Program-made: the position numbers and the translations under genes | In this document: in pieces, positions 9,260 through 17,712 of the stretch | Layout of the letters: each line of letters begins with the position of its first letter | How positions within the stretch are numbered: the first letter of the stretch is position 1 | The notes under the pieces: generated by a model | The model's database searches: none | Seen by the model: only the letters and a program-made list of their open reading frames with translations | What the model was told of the DNA's origin: nothing | Assembly (NCBI RefSeq): GCF_004348345.1 | Contig: NZ_SMJZ01000015.1 | Coordinates: 1 to 64,000, forward strand | DNA: 64,000 nt | Direction: 5' to 3' | Source of the DNA: Nonomuraea longispora | GTDB taxonomy: Bacteria; Actinomycetota; Actinomycetes; Streptosporangiales; Streptosporangiaceae

Positions 9260-10144
9260 GCCGCTTCCAGTTCGTTGCCGACCACCGCGACGCCTTCGGC
9301 GTGAAGCGGTTGTGCCGGGTGCTGCCGGTCTCGCGGTCCGGCTTCTACCGGTGGCTGAAGGCGCTGCCCGCCCGGCTGGCCCGCCAGGCGGCCGATGCCG
9401 CGCTCGCTGCGGAGATCCGGCAGATACATGAGGAGTTCGACGGCACCTACGGCAGCCCGCGCGTCACCGCCGAACTGCGCGCCCAGGGCAGGAAAGTCAA
9501 TCACGAGCGTGTCGAACGGGTCATGCGCGTCTTCGACATCATCGGGCTGCATCTGCGCAAGAAGGTACGCACCACGCTGCCCGGGCCTGCCGACCAGAAG
9601 GCGCCCGACTTGATCGGCCGGGACTTCACTGCCCCAGCGCCTAACCAGCGCTACGTCGGCGACATCACCTATCTGCCCGTCGGCGATGGCGTGTTCCTGT
9701 ACCTGGTGACCGTACTGGACCTGCACTCACGCCGCCTGGCGGGCTGGTCGATCGCCGACCACATGCGCACTGAACTGGTCGCCGAGGCGATGCGAGCTGC
9801 CGTTGCCACGAAGGGGCGGCCTGGAGGGCGCGATCTTCCATTCCGATCATGGGAGTCAGTACACCTCCAAGGAGTTCGCGCAGTTGTGCGCCGAGTTGGG
9901 TGTCCGTCGGTCGACGGGTGTCGTGGGCACGAGCGCCGACAACAGCGCCGCGGAAGCGTTCAACGCCACGCTCAAGCGTGAGACGCTCCAAGGCTCCCGA
10001 CGCTGGTCCTCTGCGCGGCAAGCACGCCTGGCGGTCTTCAAGTGGATCACCCGCTACAACACGAGAAGGAGGCATTCCACCCTCGGGCACCTGAGCCCGA
10101 TCGACTACGAGCAGCAACCCGATAGTCTGCTCAAAGCAGCATGA
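9256..10144 (+). pseudogene. IS3-family transposase OrfB, frameshifted
   Basis: The catalytic subunit with an rve/DDE integrase core. The first frame covers the HTH_21-like region (GTYGSPRVTAELRAQG) and the first Asp (YVGDITYLPV). The second, entered at about 9815, holds the second Asp (HSDHGSQYTS) and the Glu (NSAAEAFNATLKRE). One extra G in the AAGGGGCGG run explains the shift, between the first and second catalytic Asp. All three catalytic residues survive, so the break is recent or a sequencing error. Confidence 0.8.
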
Positions 10145-10145
10145 A

Positions 10146-10170
10146 CCCCGTGTCCATACTCCGGGGGGAA
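10146..10170 (-). repeat. IS3-family right inverted repeat
   Basis: On the minus strand it reads TTCCCCCCGGAGTATGGACA onward, the partner of 8866-8890. Confidence 0.8.
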
Positions 10171-10252
10171 CGCCCCACAACTGCCTGGAAGATCCTTGCG
10201 AACGGGTCAAGGCGGGGACCCTGGGTTCCTGTCCGAAAACCCAACAGATCGC

Positions 10253-10660
10253 TCAGGCGGGCACGGGCTCCTGGTCAGCATCGTCAAAGGGTGGGTAGCT
10301 CTCGCTGGCCATTCGATCGGCCGCATCAATGTAGTCGGCAAGAGCGTCGCGGGATTGAGCGAGCCTGGCCATCTGCTCGTCCAGTCGCTGCAGCCGTGAC
10401 CGCATCGCGGCCAGCAACTCGGGACATCCGAGCAGCTCCGGGGCCTCTCCGACCGCGCAGGGCAGCAGGTACGCGATGTCCTCAGAGGACAATCCGGCAC
10501 CGAGCAGATGCCGGATCTGCTTCACCCGCAGCACTGCGCTCTCGGCGTACTCGCGGTAACCGTTCGTGCCCCGGTCTGCCTCCAGCAGACCCTGGGCCTC
10601 GTAGTAGCGCAACTGATGGGCGTTCACGCCCGTCCGACGGCTCAGTTCCCCGATCAGCAT
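10253..10660 (-). CDS. MerR-family transcriptional regulator
   Basis: A 135-residue regulator with an N-terminal MerR winged helix (LIGELSRRTGVNAHQLRYYEAQGLL, residues 1-70) and a C-terminal dimerisation helix; there is no separate large ligand domain. A CxxxC-like pair is absent but two Cys (CAVGEAPELLGC) lie near residue 68-78, which could bind a metal or sense redox, although this is speculative. It is divergent from an imine-reductase-like gene with a MerR-type long-spacer promoter between them, so it probably controls that gene and itself. Confidence 0.88.
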   Translation of the reverse strand: MLIGELSRRTGVNAHQLRYYEAQGLLEADRGTNGYREYAESAVLRVKQIRHLLGAGLSSEDIAYLLPCAVGEAPELLGCPELLAAMRSRLQRLDEQMARLAQSRDALADYIDAADRMASESYPPFDDADQEPVPA

Positions 10661-10671
10661 CGAACCCTCAC

Positions 10672-10703
10672 TTGACCTTCACACCGGTATCAACGTTGAC
10701 GAT
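10672..10703 (+). promoter_or_regulatory. Candidate MerR-type promoter of the imine-reductase-like gene
   Basis: TTGACC (10672-10677) and GACGAT (10698-10703) are separated by 20 bases, longer than the usual 17. Long spacers are the hallmark of MerR-activated promoters. The spacer contains a dyad centred on ACCGGT. GACGAT ends six bases before the ATG at 10710, so the transcript may be leaderless. Confidence 0.5.
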
Positions 10704-10709
10704 GCTGCC

Positions 10710-11594
10710 ATGAACAACAAAACCGATACACCCGTGACAGTCATCGGACTCGGACTGATGGGCCGGGCACTGGCCGGCGCGTTCCTGAAAGCCGGGCATC
10801 CCACAACCGTGTGGAACCGTACGACCTTCAAGGCTGACCAGTTGGTGGCCGACGGTGCACGGCTGGCGCCAACGGTTGGCGACGCGCTCCAGGCGGGTTC
10901 CCTGACGATCATCTGCGTCACCGACTACCAGGCCATGCACGAGTTGTTCGGCGCGAGCGATAGCGAGCTGGACGGCAAGGTGTTGATCAATCTGACCTCG
11001 GGCGACTCGGTCCAGGCCCGGGAAGCCGCCCAATGGGCCGAGCAGCGAGGCGCCCATTACCTGGACGGCGCCATCATGGCGATCCCATCGGCGATCGGGA
11101 CCGCCGAGGCGGTGATTCTGCACAGCGGGTCGCAGTCGGACTTCGAGGCGCACCAGTCAACGCTCGACGCGCTCGGCACCGTCACCTACCTTGGTGCGGA
11201 CCATGGGCTGGCGTCCCTGTATGACGTGGCCGGCCTCGCCATGATGTGGAGCGTACTGAACGCCTGGCTTCAGGGCACTGCCCTGCTCAGGACGGCCGGT
11301 GTTGACGCCGCAACGTATGCGCCGTTTGCGCAGCGGATCGCTGCCGGTGTGGCCGAATGGTTGCCTGGATATGCCCAGCAGATCGACAGCGGCTCCTTCC
11401 CGGCCGAGGTGTCGGCCCTGGAGACCGACGCAAGGGCGATGGCACACCTGATCGAGGAGAGCGAGGTGGTCGGTGTCAACGCCGAACTGCCGAAGTTGAT
11501 CAAGGCGATGGCCGACCGCTCGATCGCCGCCGGACACGGTGGGGAGCAGTATCCCGTGCTGATCGAAGAATTCAGCAAACCCCGCAACGACTGA
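10710..11594 (+). CDS. NAD(P)-binding oxidoreductase, imine reductase-like
   Basis: A 294-residue protein with an N-terminal Rossmann fold (VTVIGLGLMGRALAGAFL, then TTVWNRT, which favours NADPH) and a C-terminal all-helical 6PGDH-like domain. The DGAIMAIPSAIGT segment and LYDVAGLAMMW with an Asp at the position used by imine reductases place it in the IRED/beta-hydroxyacid dehydrogenase-like group. It may reduce cyclic imines; the natural substrate is unknown. It is the only intact enzyme beside this MerR in a zone otherwise full of broken transposons, which suggests it arrived as cargo. Confidence 0.8.
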   Translation: MNNKTDTPVTVIGLGLMGRALAGAFLKAGHPTTVWNRTTFKADQLVADGARLAPTVGDALQAGSLTIICVTDYQAMHELFGASDSELDGKVLINLTSGDSVQAREAAQWAEQRGAHYLDGAIMAIPSAIGTAEAVILHSGSQSDFEAHQSTLDALGTVTYLGADHGLASLYDVAGLAMMWSVLNAWLQGTALLRTAGVDAATYAPFAQRIAAGVAEWLPGYAQQIDSGSFPAEVSALETDARAMAHLIEESEVVGVNAELPKLIKAMADRSIAAGHGGEQYPVLIEEFSKPRND

Positions 11595-11683
11595 CCGACC
11601 CCAATAGCGGGAGTACTCCAGGATCTCAGCGGTCTCGGTGAAGACAACGCCGTGCAGGATTCACGGGAAACGATCTTCTAGGG

Positions 11684-12145
11684 CTACGACTCACCGCAGC
11701 TCACACCCACTCGTGCACACCTCAGCACCTTGAAGAACATCGACAGCGGGCTGGACCTGGTCTTGGAGCCCATCGCCCGGCCGTCGTCGGTCACCAGGTG
11801 CTCGAAGCCGGCGACGATCGTGTTCATGTCGGCGAAGCCCAGCGCCGCGATCTGCAAGCCGCCACCAGGCCGCGCGTCCAGTGCCCGGCCGGCGGCCTGC
11901 GCCGCCTTGTGCGCCCGCCGGACCTCGGTGGTGGTCGGCTTGGTCTCGCTGATCCAGGCCACCAGGATCTCCCGCAGCCAGCTCTGGCGGATCGTCGAGA
12001 TGTCCAGGTCGCCGGGCCTGGCCGTGGGACGGCCGCGCCGGCCGGGGATGCCGAGGTCGTGAGGATCCTTCGCAAACTGAGATGCTGCCAGTTCCGGGCG
12101 AACCGCGTTGCCAAGTCCATCCAGGTCCTTCAGCTCCGTCGGGAC
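11684..12145 (-). pseudogene. 5'-truncated integrase-like gene remnant
   Basis: A continuous frame from just after an in-frame TAA near 12146 to the stop at 11684. It has no start codon, so the 5' end is lost. The reading DPHDLGIPGRRGRPTARPGD, SWLREILVAWISETKPTTTEVRRAH and SMFFKVLRCAR resembles the N-terminal core-binding part of actinobacterial integrase-like proteins. The catalytic half is absent. It is likely a deletion relic of a mobile element. Confidence 0.5.
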
Positions 12146-12171
12146 TTATCACGCTGAAAAGGCTCAGTTTG

Positions 12172-12184
12172 GTTCATCTTGAAC
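12172..12184. promoter_or_regulatory. Candidate operator upstream of the decarboxylase-like gene
   Basis: GTTCA-TCT-TGAAC is a perfect 5-base dyad with a three-base centre, 57 bases before the ATG at 12241. The regulator is unknown; the MerR gene at 13932 is a candidate by proximity only. Confidence 0.3.
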
Positions 12185-12240
12185 AAGACATTCCCCAAAC
12201 GACGGTGTCAGCCACAAGCCGCATGGAGAGGGGACCAAAC

Positions 12241-12648
12241 ATGTTGCATACAATCCTCGGAGCAAAGATCCGCTGGAGTCAGCCGAACGGGTGGCTTTTC
12301 AATCCGGTGTACGTGGGACCGGACACGATCGACTACACGGTTGAGAAGGGCCCTCACGCAGGCCGCCACGCTGTGCAGCCCACCTACTACCACCGAATTG
12401 CCCCGGGTATCGAGTTGACCTCTTGGTACGAGGAGGTCGGCACAGTGGTGAACGTCATCTGGTACCTGGAGCCACAAACCAGCCATCGGTTCGCGGCGCT
12501 TCCCGCGTGGGCCGTGGAGGACTTCAAGGTTCTGGCTGGGGACAACCAGGACCCCCGGTACCTCTCCCGGATCCGCGAGTTGGCGGCTACCAAGGCCGAC
12601 GGCCCTCGTCACGTGTTGTCCGACGACGGCTACTTCGAGGTACTGTGA
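12241..12648 (+). CDS. Phenolic acid decarboxylase-like protein
   Basis: A 135-residue protein with the short beta-barrel pattern of phenolic acid decarboxylases (PadC-like): GWLFNPVYVGPDTIDYTVEKG, HAVQPTYYHRIAPGIELTSWYE and a late FAALPAWAVED segment. PadC enzymes remove CO2 from p-coumaric and ferulic acid without cofactor. It is somewhat shorter than the usual 160 residues, so the substrate may differ. The ATG at 12241 is chosen for the upstream GAGAGGGG. It lies alone between two transposon remnants. Confidence 0.65.
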   Translation: MLHTILGAKIRWSQPNGWLFNPVYVGPDTIDYTVEKGPHAGRHAVQPTYYHRIAPGIELTSWYEEVGTVVNVIWYLEPQTSHRFAALPAWAVEDFKVLAGDNQDPRYLSRIRELAATKADGPRHVLSDDGYFEVL

Positions 12649-12703
12649 CGTACGAACATGAAGGACGCGGAGTGTGTCAATCCCTCAAACGGTGGAGACG
12701 GTC

Positions 12704-12857
12704 CTATGCCACAGCGGCCCTCAGCAGGGCTGATGTTGCCTGCCTCTTCTCGATCATCTGACGCTCGAATGTGACAGGCGACAGCCCGTCGTTGGCGCTG
12801 TGCCTGCGCTTGACGTTGTAGAAGTCCGCGACCCAGGTCGCGATCTTCAGCCGTGCC
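12704..12857 (-). pseudogene. IS3-family transposase C-terminal fragment
   Basis: Minus-strand translation gives about 50 residues, LKIATWVADFYNVKRRHSAN then GLSPVTFERQMIEKRQ, ending at the TAG at 12704. This is the end of an IS3-type OrfB. Everything upstream of about 12857 is missing. It belongs to a different IS3 lineage from the element at 8866. Confidence 0.75.
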
Positions 12858-13139
12858 CCCCGCACGTGTCCTGAGTGGGCGTTTAGGCATGGCTGGTTAG
12901 CGTATGCCTAGCTTTGTAGTCACAGCCTTTTGGGCTCGTTTCCCTGTACGTGTGGCTTTGTGTAGTCCTCATCGCCCATACGAGCGAGCATTTGATAGTG
13001 AAATGGCGCCCAAATTCCGTCTAGCAATGTGGTAGACGCTCCCGATCGGCCGATGTCAACTATCGATCACATTTCTCGGGTAGAAGCTCCTGTATGGGCG
13101 AACGGAAGCCGTACCCAGCGACATTTCCGACGCCCGCTG

Positions 13140-13655
13140 GGCTTAATTGAGCCCACCCGGGCATTGACCGCCTGGTGGCAGGCCGGACTCGACCGCCGGC
13201 CCACGGCCGACGCCGCCAAGAAGATCGTCGGCCGGAAACGAGGCATCGTCACAGACGCGCTCGGCCTCCTACTCGACGTCACCGTCACCGCCGCAAGCCT
13301 CTCCGAAAACGCCGTAGGAATACAACTCCTCAACGACGTCAAGGAGACCCACCCAACCATCACCAAAGCCTGGGTCGACACCGGATTCAAAAACGCTGCA
13401 GTCGAACACGGAGCCCGCCTGGGAATCGACGTGGAAGTCGTCAACAGAAACCCGGACGTCCGCGGCTTCCAAGTCATTGAACGACGCTGGATGGTGGAAC
13501 GCAGCCTCGGCTGGCTTATGTTACGACGACGCCTGACCCGCGATTACGAAACCCTTCCCACCAGCTCCGAAGCCATGATCTACATCGCCTCGATTGACAA
13601 CCTCACCAAGCGCATAACGGACGAGGCCACCCCAACCTGGCGAGGCACCTACTAG
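13140..13655 (+). pseudogene. IS5-family transposase, 5'-truncated
   Basis: About 170 residues of an IS5-type DDE transposase: KKIVGRKRGIVTDALGLLLDV, the second Asp in KAWVDTGFKN and the Glu in VIERRWMVERSLGWLMLRRR. The N-terminal DNA-binding part and the first catalytic Asp region are missing or unrecognisable, so it is inactive. The open frame upstream of about 13140 is not transposase-like. Confidence 0.75.
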
Positions 13656-13931
13656 AACATAAGGAGCAATCTACTCAAATCAAACGCCCTCTCAGAGGCA
13701 ATATCGTTGAGCCTCCTTCAGGAGGCTGCCACCTGCTTGCCGAAACACATCGACTATTCGCGCCGATAGCTAGCCGCCCCCCCCCTTTGTCAGTGGCCAG
13801 TTCGGAATCCCCACGTACGGTTAGTTGTGATGTCACTCTTGGTTACGGCCGGGCTCGAAGTCTGGTACGACCGGTCATGTATGGATGGACGCGACCGGCT
13901 GTCGGGCCACATCGGTGCCAGGTACGGGCGA
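13656..13931. other. Intergenic stretch without a recognisable gene
   Basis: About 276 bases lying between the IS5 remnant and the 3' end of a MerR gene. It holds a run of nine C at about 13780 and several AT-richer patches. I see no gene, RNA or repeat in it. Confidence 0.5.
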
Positions 13932-14774
13932 TCAGCTGTCTGCGGAGTGGGCGTCGGCGAGAAATTGTGCCGTGAGTTCCATGCAGCGCATCCGGGCGGG
14001 AGAGAAGTCGTAGGGCATCTTGGTGGTCGCTGTGGAGGCGCTCATCTGCGTGTCTTCTTCCCCTTTCAGGTCAGCGTCGTAGATCTCGAAGAGCTTCTCC
14101 TCGGCCGTGTCAAGACCAGCTGCCTCGATGGCCTGCTCCAGGGCCATTTGTTGGGTGCATCGCTGTACGGCGAGCTCTTCGACGCGCGGGTCGTCGGGTT
14201 CGACGCCGTCGTCGAGGGCGGCCTCGGCCGCGTCAAGACAGTCCTGCTCGGCCCGCAGGTCGGGGTGGGTAGCCAGCACGATGAACACGCTGGCCTGGAT
14301 GGCGGCGCCCAGCGGCCCGAAGATCCGTTCCGTGACCAGTAGCGCTTCAACGTCCGACGGTCGCAGTGCGCCCGGGGGCAGGTGGCTGAGCCGGTCCGTG
14401 ACCAGTTCGGAGAGCAGCCCTAGCGGACTACCCACCGCCTGCAGACGCTGGACAGCCGCGCGCCGACGCTTGATGGCGGCCTCCTGCGCCGCCAAGGCTT
14501 CCTCTAGCCTGCTCAGGATCTCCTCGATGTCCCGGGCCTCGTCGAAGGCGGCCCGCATGTCGTCCAGGCCGATGCCGGCCTCTGCCATCTTGCGGATCCA
14601 CAGCAGGCGGATCATGTCGTCGTAGCCGTAGCGGCGGCGACCGTCCCCGCCGCGCTCGGGCTCCGGCAGCAGACCGATCTCGTGGTAGTGGCGGATGGCG
14701 CGAGGGGTGGTCCCGGCGAAGGTGGCAGCATCACCGATCTTCACCTGGCGAGGAGGCGTTATGGAGGGGTACAT
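13932..14774 (-). CDS. MerR-family regulator with long C-terminal domain
   Basis: A 280-residue protein. MerR winged helix at about residues 12-80 (IGDAATFAGTTPRAIRHYHEIGLLPEPER), a coiled-coil linker (about 85-125, EALAAQEAAIKRRRAAVQRL), and a mostly helical C-terminal part of about 150 residues of unknown ligand specificity. Start ATG 14774 is chosen; a GTG at residue 11 is the main alternative, and neither has a strong ribosome binding site. No obvious target gene is adjacent: neighbours are transposon remnants. Confidence 0.82.
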   Translation of the reverse strand: MYPSITPPRQVKIGDAATFAGTTPRAIRHYHEIGLLPEPERGGDGRRRYGYDDMIRLLWIRKMAEAGIGLDDMRAAFDEARDIEEILSRLEEALAAQEAAIKRRRAAVQRLQAVGSPLGLLSELVTDRLSHLPPGALRPSDVEALLVTERIFGPLGAAIQASVFIVLATHPDLRAEQDCLDAAEAALDDGVEPDDPRVEELAVQRCTQQMALEQAIEAAGLDTAEEKLFEIYDADLKGEEDTQMSASTATTKMPYDFSPARMRCMELTAQFLADAHSADS

Positions 14775-14950
14775 CGTAGACAGAGCCTTTCGTGCTGTGG
14801 TGCCTCCACCACACCACATGCCGCTACGGCAGGTGCAACAACACCATCCAGGTGTCACCGGAGCCAGGCCCTAGCTGCCGCCGGGACCGATCGAGAACGA
14901 CGGACTTCCGGCAACGCAGAGTGTGTCAACGACGGCCAGATAGCTCCCCA

Positions 14951-15080
14951 TCAAGTGGCCGCCGCTGGGGAGCTCCAACTGGTCGCCGACATCCCTTCCC
15001 AGTCGGCTTGGCTGTACAGGCTCAGATCGATGCCCTTCGGTAGGTACTGCCGGATCAGCTTGTGCGCGCGACACCACTGC
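14951..15080 (-). pseudogene. IS30-family transposase C-terminal fragment
   Basis: Minus-strand reading gives HKLIRQYLPKGIDLSLYSQADW before losing sense and meeting TGA at 14951. RQYxPKGTDLS is typical of the C-terminal part of IS30 transposases. Only about 30 recognisable residues remain. It seems unrelated to the IS30 remnant at 36533, which preserves a different segment. Confidence 0.5.
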
Positions 15081-15161
15081 CGACCAAGATGTGGATCAAG
15101 TAGCCACCCACGACAGCAGAAAGCGGCATCACACTACAAAACGCGCGAGCAGCCTGACGTC

Positions 15162-16139
15162 TCACCAGGTGCGGCCGGTTCCGCCGGCACGACACGGACG
15201 GCGAGTCAGCAGGGCGTACGACGCTGTCGCCATGGCGAGACCGATGCCCCAGACGACGTAACCCGTGATCTCCACGGCACCGGCGGTGTTTCCCAGTAAC
15301 GACGCTGTCAAGCCTCCGACGCCGAAGTATGCGAGCAGGCCGATGGCCACCAGAAGAGCTGGTCCCAGCACGATCCATCGAGGAACATCCGTGCCTGCCC
15401 AAAGTGTCCACGCCGGCCAGACGGGTCCCCATCGGTACGCCAGAGCCAGCGGCAGGAAAGTACCGGCGAGAACCATCATGGCGATGAAGATCAGGAAGCC
15501 GAGCCGCCCGGCGAAGCGCTTGACACGACACCGTTGGTCACCCAGGAGGGAATCTCTGGCGCAAAGCGGATGGCACATCCGAGGATCGCGAGGTATGCGC
15601 CGAGGTAACCCCAGCGGCTCGTCGGCTCTCGGCGCGTCTCCGGTGCTCGACCGTGAACTCGGCCGCAGTCAAGGCACGCGCCTCGCAACTCCCGGACGAC
15701 CGGCTGCGTGCTGACCGCTGTCAGGACTGCCGTCACAGTCACGTGCGTCTGGAGGAGCAACGTGCCAAGGCGCGTACCGTCGAAGGGCACACCGAAGGGT
15801 GACAGCATCAGTTGAAACGGGTAAGGCCCCAACAGCAGTCCGTAGGCCGCCAGAAGCGTAGCGGTCAGCCAACCGGCTCACACCACAGCCACCGTGCCAG
15901 CGGAGGCCAGCGAGCGATCACGCCCGTAGCGATTGCGGCGCAGACCGCGGCCGTCAGGGCTGCGGTGAGCACCAGCGGCCAGCCGCCGACGATCACCGAC
16001 TCGGCCCGCACGAACGGTGGCGACCCGTCCCTGTCCACCAAGCATGCGTGGCCGTATAGACGGCCCCGCAGATCGCGCCGCCCGTCGCGACCGCTCGTCG
16101 AGTCACCTGTCCACCGTCTCGATCGTCGTCATTGCTCAC
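15162..16139 (-). pseudogene. Decayed polytopic membrane protein gene
   Basis: Sensible membrane-protein sequence continues through at least three frames: VTRRAVATGGAICGAVYTA from GTG 16139, then SVIVGGWPLVLTAALTAAV, then LLAAYGLLLGPYPFQLMLSP and a CLDCGRVHGR motif, and finally FLIFIAMMVLAGTFLPLALA to the stop at 15162. Frameshifts lie near 16020, 15880 and 15535. Hydrophobic helices and a cytoplasmic CxxCGRxHGR loop suggest an uncharacterised actinobacterial membrane protein. It is not functional as read, unless several sequencing errors are present. Confidence 0.55.
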
Positions 16140-16428
16140 GGATCCATGCTCGTCGCGCTCATCAGCAGAACCGATCCGGCGTTCGGAGGAGTTGCCACCA
16201 ACAATGCGGCAGGGTTTCCGCTCATTGGCAGATGGCCAGTCGGCATCTGGGCGTGCATCCAATGCCAGCGGCCTCGAACGCCTCGTAGCCCTCCTCTGAA
16301 GTCGTGGTCGCCGAAGGCGGCGGGCCACCAGCTCCGACACAGTTTGCGCCCGGGAGCCGGGATCGTGGGTTTGCTGGTGACGATGTCGTCGAAATGGGCG
16401 GTGGTCAGAAAGGACAGAACGCGGCAGC

Positions 16429-17316
16429 TCAGCCACTGTGCCCGGGCATGAGTCCGGGCCGATCGGTAGGCTCGGGGCCGCGCTCCTCCAACCAAGCGAC
16501 GACGGATCGGACGAAGCCGTCGACGTGCGACAGGGGTTTGCCGGCGAAGACGGCGTGGAGGTGCCCGACCCCGACCGCGTCGTTCCAGGTCCAGGCGCGT
16601 CGGTAGGTCTCCTCGTCGGTGGCGGCGCGCAGGACGTCCCAGCCGTGCCAGGTCGCGACGAGTGCCCCGTCGATCGCTGGGTCGGACAGGATCGCCATGT
16701 CCCAGTCGAGTACGCCGGCCAGCTTGCCGTCCTCGCCGAAGTGGACGTTGCCGGCGCCGAGGTCGCCGTGGACGAGCCTGGCCGGGACCTCCTGGAGTGC
16801 CAGTAGCAGGTCCAGCCGCTGCCGCACTCCGTCGCGCCACTTCGCCGGCAGGCGCGGAATGATCTCGTCGCTCAGGATGTCGGCCCATCCCAGGTCATCG
16901 GCGTACCGGCGGGGAGTGTGGAGAACAGCCCTGAGCTCCGGTGAGATCTCGACCTCGCGCAGTGCCTCCAGGAGCAGGCCGAACGCCGCCGGGTGCCCGA
17001 TGCCTTCCGGCAACGACTCGCCGTCGATCCACGAAAGCGCGACGGCCGCGCGCTCCCCGTACGTGGTCACCGCGGTCAGCGGCTCCGGCACGGCGAAAGG
17101 CAGACCGGCCGCCGCGACGGCTCGGAGAATCTCGACCCGGCGCGGCAACTCGGCGGCGGCACTGGGGCGCTTGCTGATACGCACTGCGGCGACGCCGGGG
17201 AAAAGTACGACGTGGTGCATATTCCCATGCTCGGCAAGGTGCGCGGTGCCAAGGGGAGCGTCGGGGACAAGTGCCTCGGCGATGTCCAGCAGGTCGGCGG
17301 GGACTGGTCGAGGCAT
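16429..17316 (-). CDS. Aminoglycoside phosphotransferase / choline kinase-family protein
   Basis: A 295-residue APH-fold kinase. The N-lobe covers about residues 25-100. The C-lobe has the catalytic HGDLGAGNVHF motif (Brenner HxDxxxxN) near residue 187 and DWDMA, the DFG-equivalent Asp. Members phosphorylate small molecules such as aminoglycosides, macrolides or homoserine; substrate cannot be told. ATG 17316 (MPRPVPADLL) is preferred over the upstream in-frame ATG codons, though its ribosome binding site is weak. It lies between a decayed membrane gene and an IS630 remnant. Confidence 0.82.
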   Translation of the reverse strand: MPRPVPADLLDIAEALVPDAPLGTAHLAEHGNMHHVVLFPGVAAVRISKRPSAAAELPRRVEILRAVAAAGLPFAVPEPLTAVTTYGERAAVALSWIDGESLPEGIGHPAAFGLLLEALREVEISPELRAVLHTPRRYADDLGWADILSDEIIPRLPAKWRDGVRQRLDLLLALQEVPARLVHGDLGAGNVHFGEDGKLAGVLDWDMAILSDPAIDGALVATWHGWDVLRAATDEETYRRAWTWNDAVGVGHLHAVFAGKPLSHVDGFVRSVVAWLEERGPEPTDRPGLMPGHSG

Positions 17317-17533
17317 CCCGCCATTCTGCCGGACAGTGGGGACGGCTGGCGTCATCGCGGCCTGACCACCATCCACCGAGCGGTCAGCATCACCCGCTCT
17401 CGCTCTCTGCGCCGCACCCGGTACCCCGGCATCAAGAAGGTCGACTCAAAACACGTGGTGGCGAAAATGCTGCGGTACCACCATATGCCCACCAATCGGC
17501 GAGCGATCGGCCCTCTGGGATATCCCCCATGCC

Positions 17534-17665
17534 GCGCGCGTTGGAGCGTCGGCGTGCGGCGTGCAGCACCACCCGCGCGCGCATCCGCAGCCGGTACTCG
17601 GTCTTGTGGCCGTAGGCCATCTGCTTCAGCCGGTGGCGCTCGGAGGCGGTCAGGGTGACGAGCAC
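17534..17665 (-). pseudogene. IS630-family transposase N-terminal fragment
   Basis: About 44 residues, TLTASERHRLKQMAYGHKTE followed by YRLRMRARVVLHAARRRSNAR, match the start of IS630-type transposases just before their HTH region. Downstream the frame no longer resembles a transposase. Confidence 0.65.
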
Positions 17666-17712
17666 GGCAAGGGCAGCGGGCACGGGACGATGCGGCCGAT
17701 CCTCCGGGAGGG

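Larger units (their letters stand above)
8866..10170 (+). mobile_element. IS3-family insertion sequence, about 1.3 kb
   Basis: The element is bounded by imperfect 25-base inverted repeats, carries orfA and orfB in the -1 relation typical of IS3, and has the DDE triad of that family. No clear target duplication is seen next to the repeats (left flank GGGCC, right flank CGCCC), so outer ends are approximate. The orfB frameshift makes autonomous movement unlikely. Confidence 0.85.

Noticed and set aside
16136-16888. 250-residue minus-strand frame with a plausible-looking C-terminal segment
   Set aside because: Most of it is a shadow of the APH-family gene; the remaining part has no start, no family and no neighbour support.
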